Source of the DNA: Candidatus Tepidiaquacellales bacterium UBA6667
GTDB lineage: Bacteria; Bacteroidota; Ignavibacteria; Tepidaquicellales; Tepidaquicellaceae
Reading direction: 5' to 3'
DNA: 7,890 bases
NCBI GenBank assembly: GCA_002455255.1
Contig: DKKL01000056.1
Location: forward strand, 41,894-49,783
Shown: positions 1 through 7,359 of the stretch, piece after piece
Layout of the letters: the number at the start of each line of letters is the position of its first letter
Numbering within the stretch: position 1 is the stretch's first letter
Position numbers and translations under genes: made by a program
Notes under the pieces: model-generated
What the model was told of the DNA's origin: nothing
What the model saw: the letters and a program-made list of their open reading frames with translations, nothing else
The model's database searches: none

Positions 1-1646
1 ATTTAAACTCTGTTAAGCCAAAAACAGATTCAGTAAATATTTCATATATAAAAAATAATTTATCACTAATTTTAAACTATTCAAATAATATTATAAATAA
101 TAATACAGGAATTGATAATAATGACATCTATATAATTTCTGATTTTCAAACAATAGATTTAGATAATATAAAAGAAAGCGAAATATATTCTTTTAAAAAC
201 TCAGATTTATATTTAATAAAATACGAAAACAGAATTGTTAATAATATAACTATAGAAGATTTTGAAATTCAGAATTCAATATTAAATTCAGACTCTGAGT
301 TGAAATTGAAATTTAAAATTGCAAATAATTCAAAGTATAACGCTTTGAATAAAAATGTTAATCTTTTTGTTGATGGAAATAAAGTATCCGAAAAATATAT
401 TGACCTTTTGCCTGATTCAAAAAATGATGTTGAAATGAATTTCAGAGTTGAAAAAATTGGAAATGTTTTCGGGAAAATTGAATTAGTCCGTGATGATTTA
501 CTAATGGATGAGATTAAAGAAGATAACTCTGTTTATTTTAATTTATTTATTCCTGATAAATATGAAATATTAATAAATGAATTTGAAAACAGTTCGTCAA
601 ACTATATTGACCTGCTAATAAATTCATTAAAAATTCAGGATTTATCTGGTTATTCGCAAAACTTAACTTTTAATGTTAATAAGGCATCAGTTAATTCTGA
701 AAATCTTGAGAATTATAATTTAATAATCCTCAGTGGACTTAATTCTATTGATGAAAATACTTCAATTAAATTATACGATTTTGTATTAAACGGTGGCGGC
801 TTATTAGTCTTTCCGGGTAACTCACCTGATTTTCAAAATTTAAACTCAAGTTTCTTTTCCAGATTCAATGGATTATTATTAAATAGAGAGTTGAACGGTT
901 ATAATGAAATGAAGTTTACATATTTCAATACAAAACATCCTATAATAGAGAATATATTTATTTCAGATGATGTAGTTTTTGATAATCCTGTCAATATTAA
1001 ATCATATTATGAAATTCTAAAAAATAAAAACTCGGTTTCATTAATTTCACTAAATAATAATTCTGATTTCTTAGTCGAATCAAAAGTGGGAGAGGGAAGT
1101 ATAATTGTATCTTCTGTTCCTGCTGATTTAAATAAATCTGATTTTCCAATTAATCGGATTTTTGCACCTGTTATTTTCAGGTCTATATTATATCTCAGTA
1201 ATAATTTTGAACTGAACAAATATCTTCAAATTGGAAAAAATAATTTAATAAAATTAAGATTAAAACCCGGAAATTTGGTTTTGGAAACTCCTGATAACAC
1301 TTCAAAAAATATTTTTGTATCTTCCGATTACATAAATATTGATTATAACAAATTTACACAATTTCCCGGAAATTATTTGTTAACAGATTCACTCGGGAAT
1401 AAACAATATTTCTCATTAAATAAAAATTCGGTCGAAAGTAATCTGCTTTATGCTAATGAAAATGAATTAGAATCTTATTTTGAAAAATATAATTTTAGGA
1501 ATATTGAAATAATGAATGCAGGGAATAATATTGGAAATTCAATCACTCAATTAAGAAGCGGATTTGAATTATGGTGGATATTCTTAATACTATCAGGAGT
1601 TTTCATTTTAGTTGAATATTTTTTAAGTAGGAATCTTGAAAATTAA
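1..1646 (+). CDS. BatA/VWA-like membrane protein with amidotransferase-like fold, 5' end outside window
   Basis: The reading frame is open from position 3 to a TAA at 1644-1646, so 547 C-terminal residues are visible and the true start lies upstream. The TTG at 300 is internal. Visible residues 41-48 (DIYIISDFQ-like) match a core strand of the von Willebrand A fold. Residues about 238-273 contain YNLIILSG and NGGGLLVFPG, typical of the class I glutamine amidotransferase-like fold in this family. Residues about 362-399 (GEGSIIVSS followed by DFP and FAPVIFRSILYLS) are another family hallmark. Residues about 521-547 form one C-terminal membrane helix (LWWIFLILSGVFILVEYF) ending in SRNLEN. In known members an N-terminal BatA region with two helices precedes this, leaving the large domain outside the cytoplasm. 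The family sits with MoxR ATPase and DUF58 genes in Bat-type operons; the role is poorly defined (envelope stress or aerotolerance). No amidotransferase catalytic triad is evident, so enzymatic activity is not claimed. Confidence 0.8.
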   Translation, partial: LNSVKPKTDSVNISYIKNNLSLILNYSNNIINNNTGIDNNDIYIISDFQTIDLDNIKESEIYSFKNSDLYLIKYENRIVNNITIEDFEIQNSILNSDSELKLKFKIANNSKYNALNKNVNLFVDGNKVSEKYIDLLPDSKNDVEMNFRVEKIGNVFGKIELVRDDLLMDEIKEDNSVYFNLFIPDKYEILINEFENSSSNYIDLLINSLKIQDLSGYSQNLTFNVNKASVNSENLENYNLIILSGLNSIDENTSIKLYDFVLNGGGLLVFPGNSPDFQNLNSSFFSRFNGLLLNRELNGYNEMKFTYFNTKHPIIENIFISDDVVFDNPVNIKSYYEILKNKNSVSLISLNNNSDFLVESKVGEGSIIVSSVPADLNKSDFPINRIFAPVIFRSILYLSNNFELNKYLQIGKNNLIKLRLKPGNLVLETPDNTSKNIFVSSDYINIDYNKFTQFPGNYLLTDSLGNKQYFSLNKNSVESNLLYANENELESYFEKYNFRNIEIMNAGNNIGNSITQLRSGFELWWIFLILSGVFILVEYFLSRNLEN

Positions 1647-2659
1647 TCAACTTTTACTTCCGAAAAATCACCAATTGATAATTCACCTTTAAAATTTTTT
1701 AATTTTGAATTCACTCCAATAATTGAATTTGTAATTTCACAGCCGGAAATTTCACAATTAGATTCAATTATAGAATTTGTAATTTTAGAATTCTTTATTT
1801 TACAATTCTCGTGAATTGATACATTCTCTCCTATCTCAGAATTTTCTATCTCAACATTCTTTGCAATAAATATCGGTTTAGTGATTTTAGTATTCTGAAA
1901 TTGATAAATATTATTTAAATGATATTTATTAAGTATATAAGAATTAGTTTCTAAAATAGTATTATGTTTTCCACAATCAAGCCATCCCTCTATTGAATAT
2001 GTCAGCATTTCCTCACCTTTTGTAAGCATTTTTGACAACGCATCTGTTAACTGATATTCATTATTGGTTTTAATTTCATTCTTGAATAAAAATTCAATTG
2101 CCTCAAATAAAATATTGCTGTTTTTAATGTAATATAATCCTACAATTGCTTCGTCTGATTCAGACACATCTTTTGAAATCGGTTTCTCTATAAATTTCGT
2201 AATTATTCCTTTTTCATTTTTTTCAACTACTCCAAACCTTCTTGGATCATCTACTTTTTTAATGCCTATAACTGATTTATTACTATTAATCATACTTTTT
2301 AAATCCACATCGAATAAAGTATCACCAAGAATTATAAAAACATCATTCTCTTTATCTGATTTAAAAGCAGGTTTTGAAGTGTAAATAGCATGCCCTAAAC
2401 CTTTTGGCGTTTCTTGTGTTATAAACTCAAACTTTATTTTATTATTTGTTCCGAATTCTTTTAATATATAATCTTTTATATCATCACCTAAATACCCGAT
2501 AATAAATATTATATGGTCAGAAATATTTTCTTTTATAATCTGATTGACAATAAAATATATCATCGGCTTATGGGCAACTTTAAGCAATACTTTCGGATGT
2601 AATAAAGTATGAGGTCTCAATCGTGATCCAAATCCGGCAACAGGTATTACAATTTTCAT
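1643..2659 (-). CDS. Sugar-phosphate nucleotidyltransferase (RmlA/GlmU-like) with C-terminal beta-helix
   Basis: The 338-residue protein is predicted to transfer a nucleotidyl group from an NTP to a sugar 1-phosphate in the cytoplasm, giving an activated sugar for glycan synthesis. The Rossmann-type N-terminal domain (about 1-240) has the nucleotide loop AGFGSRLRPHT (8-18), the PK pair (22-23), GLGHA (87-91), the metal-binding GDTLFDVDL (112-120), EKP (158-160) and WLDCGK (226-231). Residues about 260-332 are hexapeptide-like repeats (KNVEIENSEIGENVSI and following) that suggest a short left-handed beta-helix, as in long RmlA-type enzymes. RPHTL and KVDDPRRFGVV resemble a subfamily common in Bacteroidota and Chlorobiota. 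The usual GKP is AHKP here. The substrate cannot be read from sequence; glucose-1-P, mannose-1-P or an amino sugar are all possible. It starts 2 bp after the alaS stop, so it is probably co-transcribed with alaS. No Shine-Dalgarno is seen; TTATAATA directly precedes ATG. Confidence 0.9.
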   Translation of the reverse strand: MKIVIPVAGFGSRLRPHTLLHPKVLLKVAHKPMIYFIVNQIIKENISDHIIFIIGYLGDDIKDYILKEFGTNNKIKFEFITQETPKGLGHAIYTSKPAFKSDKENDVFIILGDTLFDVDLKSMINSNKSVIGIKKVDDPRRFGVVEKNEKGIITKFIEKPISKDVSESDEAIVGLYYIKNSNILFEAIEFLFKNEIKTNNEYQLTDALSKMLTKGEEMLTYSIEGWLDCGKHNTILETNSYILNKYHLNNIYQFQNTKITKPIFIAKNVEIENSEIGENVSIHENCKIKNSKITNSIIESNCEISGCEITNSIIGVNSKLKNFKGELSIGDFSEVKVD

Positions 2660-2661
2660 TA

Positions 2662-5358
2662 TTATAAAATTTTTGATTTTAAGAATTCATCAAACCCACT
2701 CATCGCTTCATCTTTTGCATCGGAATTTTTCAATCCTGCAGTCGCAATATTTGCCTTGCCTCCACCACCTGCACCGAATTTTTTTGCATATTCTCCTAAT
2801 AATTTCCCTGCATTTAAACCGAATTTAGACAAAACAACATCTCCAATACTTAACATCATATTAACTTTATCTTCACTTGTTAAACACAAAAAAACAACAT
2901 AATCTTTTAAAATATTTTGTAAATAATCTCCGATTTCTTTCACTTCATCTTTTGATGATATATTGAATTCACTTTTAATTAAATTAAATTTATCATTCAG
3001 ACTAATCGAATTTATCTTTAACTCTGATAATTTAGTAAAAATATTTTCAAGATTTTTTTTCATCTGTTCTTTTTGAAACAGTTTATTCTGTTCAAACAGA
3101 TTTTTGTTCTCTTCTCTTATCAAATTTCCGGATGTAATTATTGATTGACTGATTAATTTCATTTTTTCGGAATCAGTAAATTCTATATTACTCAAATTTT
3201 CTGAAATTTTGTCCGGTGTAAATTCAGAGTTAATTTTATTTTTAATTTCATCTTTCCAAATTGAAAATATTTTTTTATGTTCTTCGTTTTTATTCTCTAA
3301 ATATTCTTTTGTTTTATCACCCGTCACTGCTACAATCCTCCTTACACCGGAAGATATACTTTCCTCTTTTATAATCTTAAATAATCCAATTTCATTGGTA
3401 TTGGCAATGTGTGTCCCACCGCAAAATTCAACTGAGAAATTTTCATCAATAATAACAACTCTCACTTTCTCACCATATTTCTCGCCAAAGAATTTCTTAA
3501 CATTCGGAATTTTATTTGCTTCCTCAATCGGAATATCCGCTAATGTATTTACTTTTATATTCTCAAAAATTTTGTTGTTGACTGTATCTTCAATCTGAGC
3601 AATCTCATAATCTGTCACTTTCTGAAAATGAGGAAAATCAAATCTTAAATATTCATCTGAAACTAAAGACCCCATCTGTTTTATGTGTTCCCCTAAAACT
3701 CGCTTCAGAGTTTCATGAAATATATGTGTGGCGGAATGATTTCTCTCTATTCTTTTTCTTCTTTCAAAATCAATCACTGCTTTCACTTTATCATTTTCGT
3801 GTAAATTAACTTTATCCTTACTCATCACACCGTATTTATTTGAACCTGTGATTATAATTTCTGTTTTATCCGGTAAAATCAATCTTCCTGTATCACTAAT
3901 CTGTCCTCCGCTTTCTGAATAAAATGGATTGGTTTCAAGATATATCACTTCATCTATTCCGATTATTTTAGTTTCTATTCCTTTTGAATTTATATCATAA
4001 GGATTATAATTCACATTTAAGTTTTCAACGGATTCTCTATTTATCGAATTTATTGTTTCTTTCCTTGCACCTCTTGCTCTTTCTTTCTGTTTAGTCATCT
4101 CTTCATTAAATACTTTTGTATCAACTTTAAATCCCTTTTCTTCAGCGATAACCTCTGTCAAATCAAGTGGAAATCCAAATGTATCATATAATTTAAAAGC
4201 ATCCTTACCCGGAAAAATTTTATCTTTGTTGCTCTTTATTTTTTCATAAACATCATTAAACAATTCAATTCCTTTGTCAAGAGTTAGATTAAAACTTTCT
4301 TCCTCTGCTTTTATAATTTTTTCTGCGTATTCTTTTTTATTTACAATTTCAGGAAAAACATCTCCGAATTTTTCAACTACAATATCAACAAGTTTATATA
4401 ACACAGGTTCATTATAGTCAAGTTTTCTTGCAAGTCTTGATGCTCTTCTTAAAATTCTTCTTAATACATAACCTCGCCCTTCGTTAGATGGAATTGCACC
4501 ATCACTAATTGCAAATGTGAGAGTTCTTATGTGATCCGCGATTGCATTCATAGGGGATATCTTTTCTCCTTCATATTTATTCCCGGTTATCTCTGTTATT
4601 TTTTTTATAATTGGCTGGAAAATATCAGTATCATAATTTGATGTCTTATTCTGAAGTACTCTCGTTACTCTTTCAAATCCCATTCCGGTATCTATGTGTT
4701 TCATTGGCAGTGGTTCGAGATTACCATCCGAATTTCTGTTGTATTGAATAAAAACCAGATTCCAAATTTCCATAACATCATCAATTCCCGCATTTACATC
4801 ATCTGCTTTACAACCATTTTCTGTAAAGTCATAATGAATTTCACTGCATGGTCCACAAGGTCCTGTTTCTCCCATTTCCCAAAAATTATCTTTTTCGTCA
4901 AACCTAAGTACGTGTGATTTTATAACATCGGTATTATTTATCCAAATATCATATGCTTCATCATCAGTTTTATATACAGTAACCCACAGTCGAGATTTAT
5001 CAATCTTCCAAACCTTTGTCAGCAATTCCCAAGCCCATTCAATTGCTTCTTTTTTATAATAGTCACCGAATGACCAGTTGCCAAGCATTTCAAAAAATGT
5101 ATGATGAGTTCCGTCTTTCCCAACATCTTCAAGGTCATTGTGTTTTCCACCGGCTCTGATACATTTCTGTGTATCGGTTGCTCTTGTATAATCCCTTTTT
5201 CCATTTCCAAGGAATACATCCTTAAATTGATTCATACCTGCATTTGTAAAAAGCAAAGTCGGATCTTCAAATGGCACAACAGGTGCAGAAGGCACTATTG
5301 TATGCTTTTTTTCTGCAAAAAACTCCAAAAAAGATTTTCTTATTTCGTTAGATTTCAT
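2662..5358 (-). CDS. alaS: Alanyl-tRNA synthetase
   Basis: AlaRS attaches alanine to tRNA-Ala and hydrolyses mischarged Ser/Gly-tRNA-Ala. The start is set at the ATG at 5358 (898 residues, MKSNEIRKSFLEFF), which matches the family N-terminus. An ATG eight codons upstream (5382) would add a hydrophobic extension without family support. All domains are present: class II catalytic core (about 1-240) with FTNAGMNQFKDVFLG, KHNDLEDVG, FEMLGNWSFGDYYKKEAI and GPCGPCSEIHYD; a tRNA-recognition region with DHIRTLTFAISDGAIPSNEG and YVLRRILRRASR (about 275-308); an editing domain with the zinc-type motifs HSATH (541-545) and CGGTH (646-650); a polar, probably coiled-coil linker (about 690-790); and a C-Ala domain with GAGGGGKANIATAG near the end. 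Length is normal for bacterial AlaRS and no frameshift is seen. It is the first gene of a two-gene minus-strand unit and diverges from the methyltransferase gene. No T-box or other leader structure was recognised. Confidence 0.98.
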   Translation of the reverse strand: MKSNEIRKSFLEFFAEKKHTIVPSAPVVPFEDPTLLFTNAGMNQFKDVFLGNGKRDYTRATDTQKCIRAGGKHNDLEDVGKDGTHHTFFEMLGNWSFGDYYKKEAIEWAWELLTKVWKIDKSRLWVTVYKTDDEAYDIWINNTDVIKSHVLRFDEKDNFWEMGETGPCGPCSEIHYDFTENGCKADDVNAGIDDVMEIWNLVFIQYNRNSDGNLEPLPMKHIDTGMGFERVTRVLQNKTSNYDTDIFQPIIKKITEITGNKYEGEKISPMNAIADHIRTLTFAISDGAIPSNEGRGYVLRRILRRASRLARKLDYNEPVLYKLVDIVVEKFGDVFPEIVNKKEYAEKIIKAEEESFNLTLDKGIELFNDVYEKIKSNKDKIFPGKDAFKLYDTFGFPLDLTEVIAEEKGFKVDTKVFNEEMTKQKERARGARKETINSINRESVENLNVNYNPYDINSKGIETKIIGIDEVIYLETNPFYSESGGQISDTGRLILPDKTEIIITGSNKYGVMSKDKVNLHENDKVKAVIDFERRKRIERNHSATHIFHETLKRVLGEHIKQMGSLVSDEYLRFDFPHFQKVTDYEIAQIEDTVNNKIFENIKVNTLADIPIEEANKIPNVKKFFGEKYGEKVRVVIIDENFSVEFCGGTHIANTNEIGLFKIIKEESISSGVRRIVAVTGDKTKEYLENKNEEHKKIFSIWKDEIKNKINSEFTPDKISENLSNIEFTDSEKMKLISQSIITSGNLIREENKNLFEQNKLFQKEQMKKNLENIFTKLSELKINSISLNDKFNLIKSEFNISSKDEVKEIGDYLQNILKDYVVFLCLTSEDKVNMMLSIGDVVLSKFGLNAGKLLGEYAKKFGAGGGGKANIATAGLKNSDAKDEAMSGFDEFLKSKIL

Positions 5359-5487
5359 ATAATTCAAAATAATCAATAACATATCTAAACTCTATGAAGT
5401 TAAATTAGCATTTTTAAGTATTTAATGAATTAAGATATGAAGAATTTTTATCTTTAATACACTTAAATAATATCTGATATTTATAAT
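5359..5487. promoter_or_regulatory. Divergent intergenic spacer, presumed promoters for alaS (-) and methyltransferase (+)
   Basis: This 129-bp, almost wholly A/T spacer separates two divergent genes, so promoters for both transcripts should lie here; that is inference from layout. I could not find a convincing sigma-70 pair or a Bacteroidota TTG/TAnnTTTG pair. The octamer at 5449-5456 (TATCTTTA) matches the -7 box in five of six positions but lacks a TTG at the right distance. An exact TATAAT at 5482-5487 abuts the methyltransferase ATG and is too close to drive that start. No Shine-Dalgarno exists on either side. Confidence 0.4.
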
Positions 5488-6234
5488 ATGGAAAGCAGGG
5501 AAAACAATACAAAAAATCATTACGATAACTACTTAGGAAATTTTTACAGTTGGTCTGCAGGAGATTTCATATCCGGAAAAGAAAAATTTATTTCTTTATT
5601 TAAAAACCATAAAATCACAGGAAGTACAGGAGATTTAAAAGAAATTGCGATTGATGTCGGTGCAGGACATGGAATTCACTCTTCAGCACTCGCTGAACTG
5701 GGGTATGAAGTTTTGGCAATTGATTTTAATCAACAGTTGTTAAATGAATTGAAAGTAAATACTGCCGGTCAGGATGTTAAAACAATTTATGATGATATTA
5801 AAAACCTTAAACATTACGCAACACAAAATCCTGCATTAATTATATGTATGGGTGATACGATTACGCATTTTGAAACTTTAAATGAAATTGAAAAAATTCT
5901 TGAAGATTCTTTTGATATTTTAATCAATGGTGGTAAATTTATTACTTCATTTCGGGATTATTCAATTGAATTGAAAAATAACGACAGGTTTATACCTGTA
6001 AAAAGCGATGAAAATAGGATTTTATTATGTTTTCTTGAATTTTTTAAAGATAAGGTAAAAGTGAACGATTTATTTTATGAAAAACAAAATGGAAACTGGA
6101 AATTTAATGTTAGTTCATATTGTAAATACCGATTATCAGAAAATCGTATGTCAGAAATATTGAAAAATACAGGTTTCAAAATACTTGATAAATTTATTGA
6201 TAATGGAATGATTTATTTTATTTGTGAAAAATGA
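5488..6234 (+). CDS. Class I SAM-dependent methyltransferase, substrate unknown
   Basis: The 248-residue cytoplasmic protein has a Rossmann-fold methyltransferase layout. Motif I, IDVGAGHGIHS, spans about residues 55-65 and forms the SAM-binding loop. The acidic residue ending the second strand is in VLAIDF (D79), where the SAM ribose is normally bound. Later strands are ALIICMGDTITHF (about 116-128) and the post-motif GGKFITSFRDYS (about 148-159). The C-terminus (YRLSENRMSEILKNTGFKIL and a final strand ending in FICEK) fits a Methyltransf_11/25-type small-molecule enzyme. No RNA-binding, DNA-recognition or membrane region is visible, so it is probably not a nucleic-acid modification enzyme, but the substrate cannot be assigned. 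Start: the ATG is preceded by TTTATAAT with no ribosome-binding site. It stands alone between alaS and gcvH with spacers on both sides, so it is likely a single-gene transcript. Confidence 0.85.
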   Translation: MESRENNTKNHYDNYLGNFYSWSAGDFISGKEKFISLFKNHKITGSTGDLKEIAIDVGAGHGIHSSALAELGYEVLAIDFNQQLLNELKVNTAGQDVKTIYDDIKNLKHYATQNPALIICMGDTITHFETLNEIEKILEDSFDILINGGKFITSFRDYSIELKNNDRFIPVKSDENRILLCFLEFFKDKVKVNDLFYEKQNGNWKFNVSSYCKYRLSENRMSEILKNTGFKILDKFIDNGMIYFICEK

Positions 6235-6390
6235 CATTATTCACTGCTATCAAAATTGGAATTGAATAAAATTGCTATAATTGGTATCTTATTTGTTCAC
6301 TGTAATAATTTACTTTTTTATAATTTCAGCGAATTTTGTAATCTGATTCAACCAAAAAAGATTTAAATACAAACCAATTTTAATTTATAA
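6235..6390. promoter_or_regulatory. Intergenic spacer before gcvH, presumed promoter of the gcvH-yceD-rpmF-plsX run
   Basis: These 156 bp hold no ORF or RNA that I can support. By position they should end the methyltransferase transcript and start the gcvH run; no G/C hairpin with a T tract was found. An exact TATAAT lies at 6319-6324, about 67 bp before the gcvH ATG, but the best upstream TTG (6293-6295) leaves a 20-bp spacer if the six-base -35 is counted, longer than ideal. AATTG occurs four times between 6254 and 6283, and TTCACTG occurs at 6240-6246 and 6296-6302. No glycine riboswitch features, which would be G/C-rich, are visible. Confidence 0.35.
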
Positions 6391-6777
6391 ATGAATATAC
6401 CTGAAGATTTAAAATATACTAAAGATCATGAATGGGTCAGAATTGATTCTGATGGAGTTGCTGAAATCGGTATAACCGAATATGCTCAGGGTGAGTTAGG
6501 CGATATTATATATGTTGGAATTGAATACTCGATTGATGGAGATGTTGCAAAAGGTGAGGAAATAGGTACGATTGAAGCAGTTAAAACTGTCGCTCAAATT
6601 TACAGCCCTGTAACCGGAAAAATTCAAGATATTAATATAGATGTTAACGACAGCCCTAACGATATAAATACTGATCCTTACGGAAAAGGATGGCTCGTGA
6701 AAATCACTCCTACAAAACCGGAAGATTTAAACGAATTGATGGATGCTAATGCATACAAAGCATTAATAGGATCTTAA
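6391..6777 (+). CDS. gcvH: Glycine cleavage system H protein (lipoyl carrier)
   Basis: GcvH carries a lipoyl arm that shuttles the aminomethyl group and electrons between the P, T and L proteins of glycine decarboxylase. The 128 residues match the usual length. The N-terminus YTKDHEWVRI and ITEYAQGELGDIIYV are diagnostic. The lipoylation site is K65 in GTIEAVKTVAQIYSPVTG (residues 59 onward), at the expected hairpin turn and with the conserved E62 and V64 around it. The C-terminal DPYGKGWLVKI is also conserved. The protein therefore looks functional. No gcvT, gcvP, lpd, lipA or lipB lies in the window, so the partners must be elsewhere. It is followed after 42 bp by the YceD-family gene on the same strand, with no clear terminator between, so it may be the first gene of the rpmF-plsX unit. 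TTTATAA directly precedes ATG; no Shine-Dalgarno. Confidence 0.97.
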   Translation: MNIPEDLKYTKDHEWVRIDSDGVAEIGITEYAQGELGDIIYVGIEYSIDGDVAKGEEIGTIEAVKTVAQIYSPVTGKIQDINIDVNDSPNDINTDPYGKGWLVKITPTKPEDLNELMDANAYKALIGS

Positions 6778-6819
6778 TTTTTTAATTATAAGTTTTTTAA
6801 GTATAATTCGTTCTTTACT

Positions 6820-6846
6820 ATGAATAAAATGAACAAGATGAATATG
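6820..6846 (+). repeat. Three 9-bp repeats that supply tandem in-frame start codons
   Basis: Three consecutive 9-mers, ATGAATAAA, ATGAACAAG and ATGAATATG, encode MNK-MNK-MNM at the start of the YceD-family ORF. They offer four ATG codons within 27 bp, all in one frame. The synonymous differences (AAT/AAC, AAA/AAG) show they are not identical copies. A short in-frame duplication of the initiation region is the simplest explanation. Confidence 0.6.
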
Positions 6847-7353
6847 GAAATCAGAATTTCAAATTTAAATGATGGAAATCATTCTTTTAGTTTTGAAACT
6901 GATCCGATAGATTTTGAAATTAAAGATGTTGATTTTAGTAATCCCGTTAAAACTTTAGTTGAAATTGATAAATCGGGTTCGCAATATAACCTGAAAGCTA
7001 ATATAACAGGCAAATATATAATGAATTGTGAAAGATGTCTTGATAAATATGAACAAACTTTTGATATTAATTTTGAATTGATATATAAAATTGATTTTAA
7101 AGGTGATTTTATAAATAATGAATTCGATGAAGATTCTAATTTAATCTTCATATCTCCTAATACACATCACATAGATATTAAAAATGATGTTAGAGATTTT
7201 CTGATTTTGAATATACCGATGAGAAAAATTCCTGATGAACATGATGGAAAATGTGTGTATTGTGAAAAAGAAATAAACAATGAATATAAATCTGATACGA
7301 CGAATGAAATAAATCCCATTTGGGAAAAATTGTTAAAAAATAAAAATAATTAA
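6820..7353 (+). CDS. yceD: DUF177 / YceD family protein, 23S rRNA accumulation factor-like
   Basis: YceD-family proteins are nearly always encoded just before rpmF, and bacterial and plastid members have been linked to normal 23S rRNA accumulation; the molecular action is unclear. The 177-residue ORF fits the family length. Diagnostic features are the MNCERCLDKYEQ segment (C70, C73), the IDIKNDVRDFLILNIPMRKIP stretch (118-138), and a second CxxC at KCVYC (C145, C148), which together could form a four-cysteine zinc site. The usual GLCPxCG is changed to GKCVYCE, and no third cysteine cluster follows. The C-terminus NPIWEKLLKNKNN is the expected family tail (normally DPRW..L). The start is uncertain: in-frame ATGs occur at 6820, 6829, 6838 and 6844, and the family-like sequence MEIRISNLNDG begins at the last. 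No Shine-Dalgarno distinguishes them. It precedes rpmF by 6 bp. Confidence 0.88.
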   Translation: MNKMNKMNMEIRISNLNDGNHSFSFETDPIDFEIKDVDFSNPVKTLVEIDKSGSQYNLKANITGKYIMNCERCLDKYEQTFDINFELIYKIDFKGDFINNEFDEDSNLIFISPNTHHIDIKNDVRDFLILNIPMRKIPDEHDGKCVYCEKEINNEYKSDTTNEINPIWEKLLKNKNN

Positions 7354-7359
7354 TAGTAT

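Noticed and set aside
300..302. TTG at 300 as the start of the BatA-like gene
   Set aside because: The frame is open without a stop back to position 3, and the upstream 99 codons encode family-like sequence (DIYIISDFQ), so the gene starts before the window.
1690..1705. AAAATT/AATTTT dyad near the convergent stops, considered as a bidirectional terminator
   Set aside because: It lies inside the nucleotidyltransferase coding region, has no G/C in the stem and follows the amino-acid sequence (KLKNFKG).
3209..3598. 129-codon ORF on the plus strand inside alaS
   Set aside because: It is the complement of the conserved AlaRS editing and linker regions and resembles no family; a composition shadow.
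5101..5379. Plus-strand ORF opposite the alaS catalytic core, and others at 4696-4917 (+) and 5019-5219 (-)
   Set aside because: All lie across conserved AlaRS motifs in the wrong frame or strand and encode no recognisable protein.
5359..5382. Upstream ATG at 5382 as the alaS start (adds MLLIILNY)
   Set aside because: AlaRS family members begin close to MKSNEIRKSFLEFF; the eight added residues have no family counterpart and no ribosome-binding site supports them.
6319..6324. Exact TATAAT before gcvH as a sigma-70 -10 box
   Set aside because: No -35 hexamer at 16-18 bp, and TATAAT is common by chance in this spacer; kept only as a remark under the intergenic region.
6784..6808. 7-bp inverted repeat AATTATA / TATAATT with an 11-bp loop after gcvH, considered as a terminator or operator
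   Set aside because: The arms are wholly A/T with a long loop and would form a very weak hairpin; such dyads are expected by chance at this base composition.
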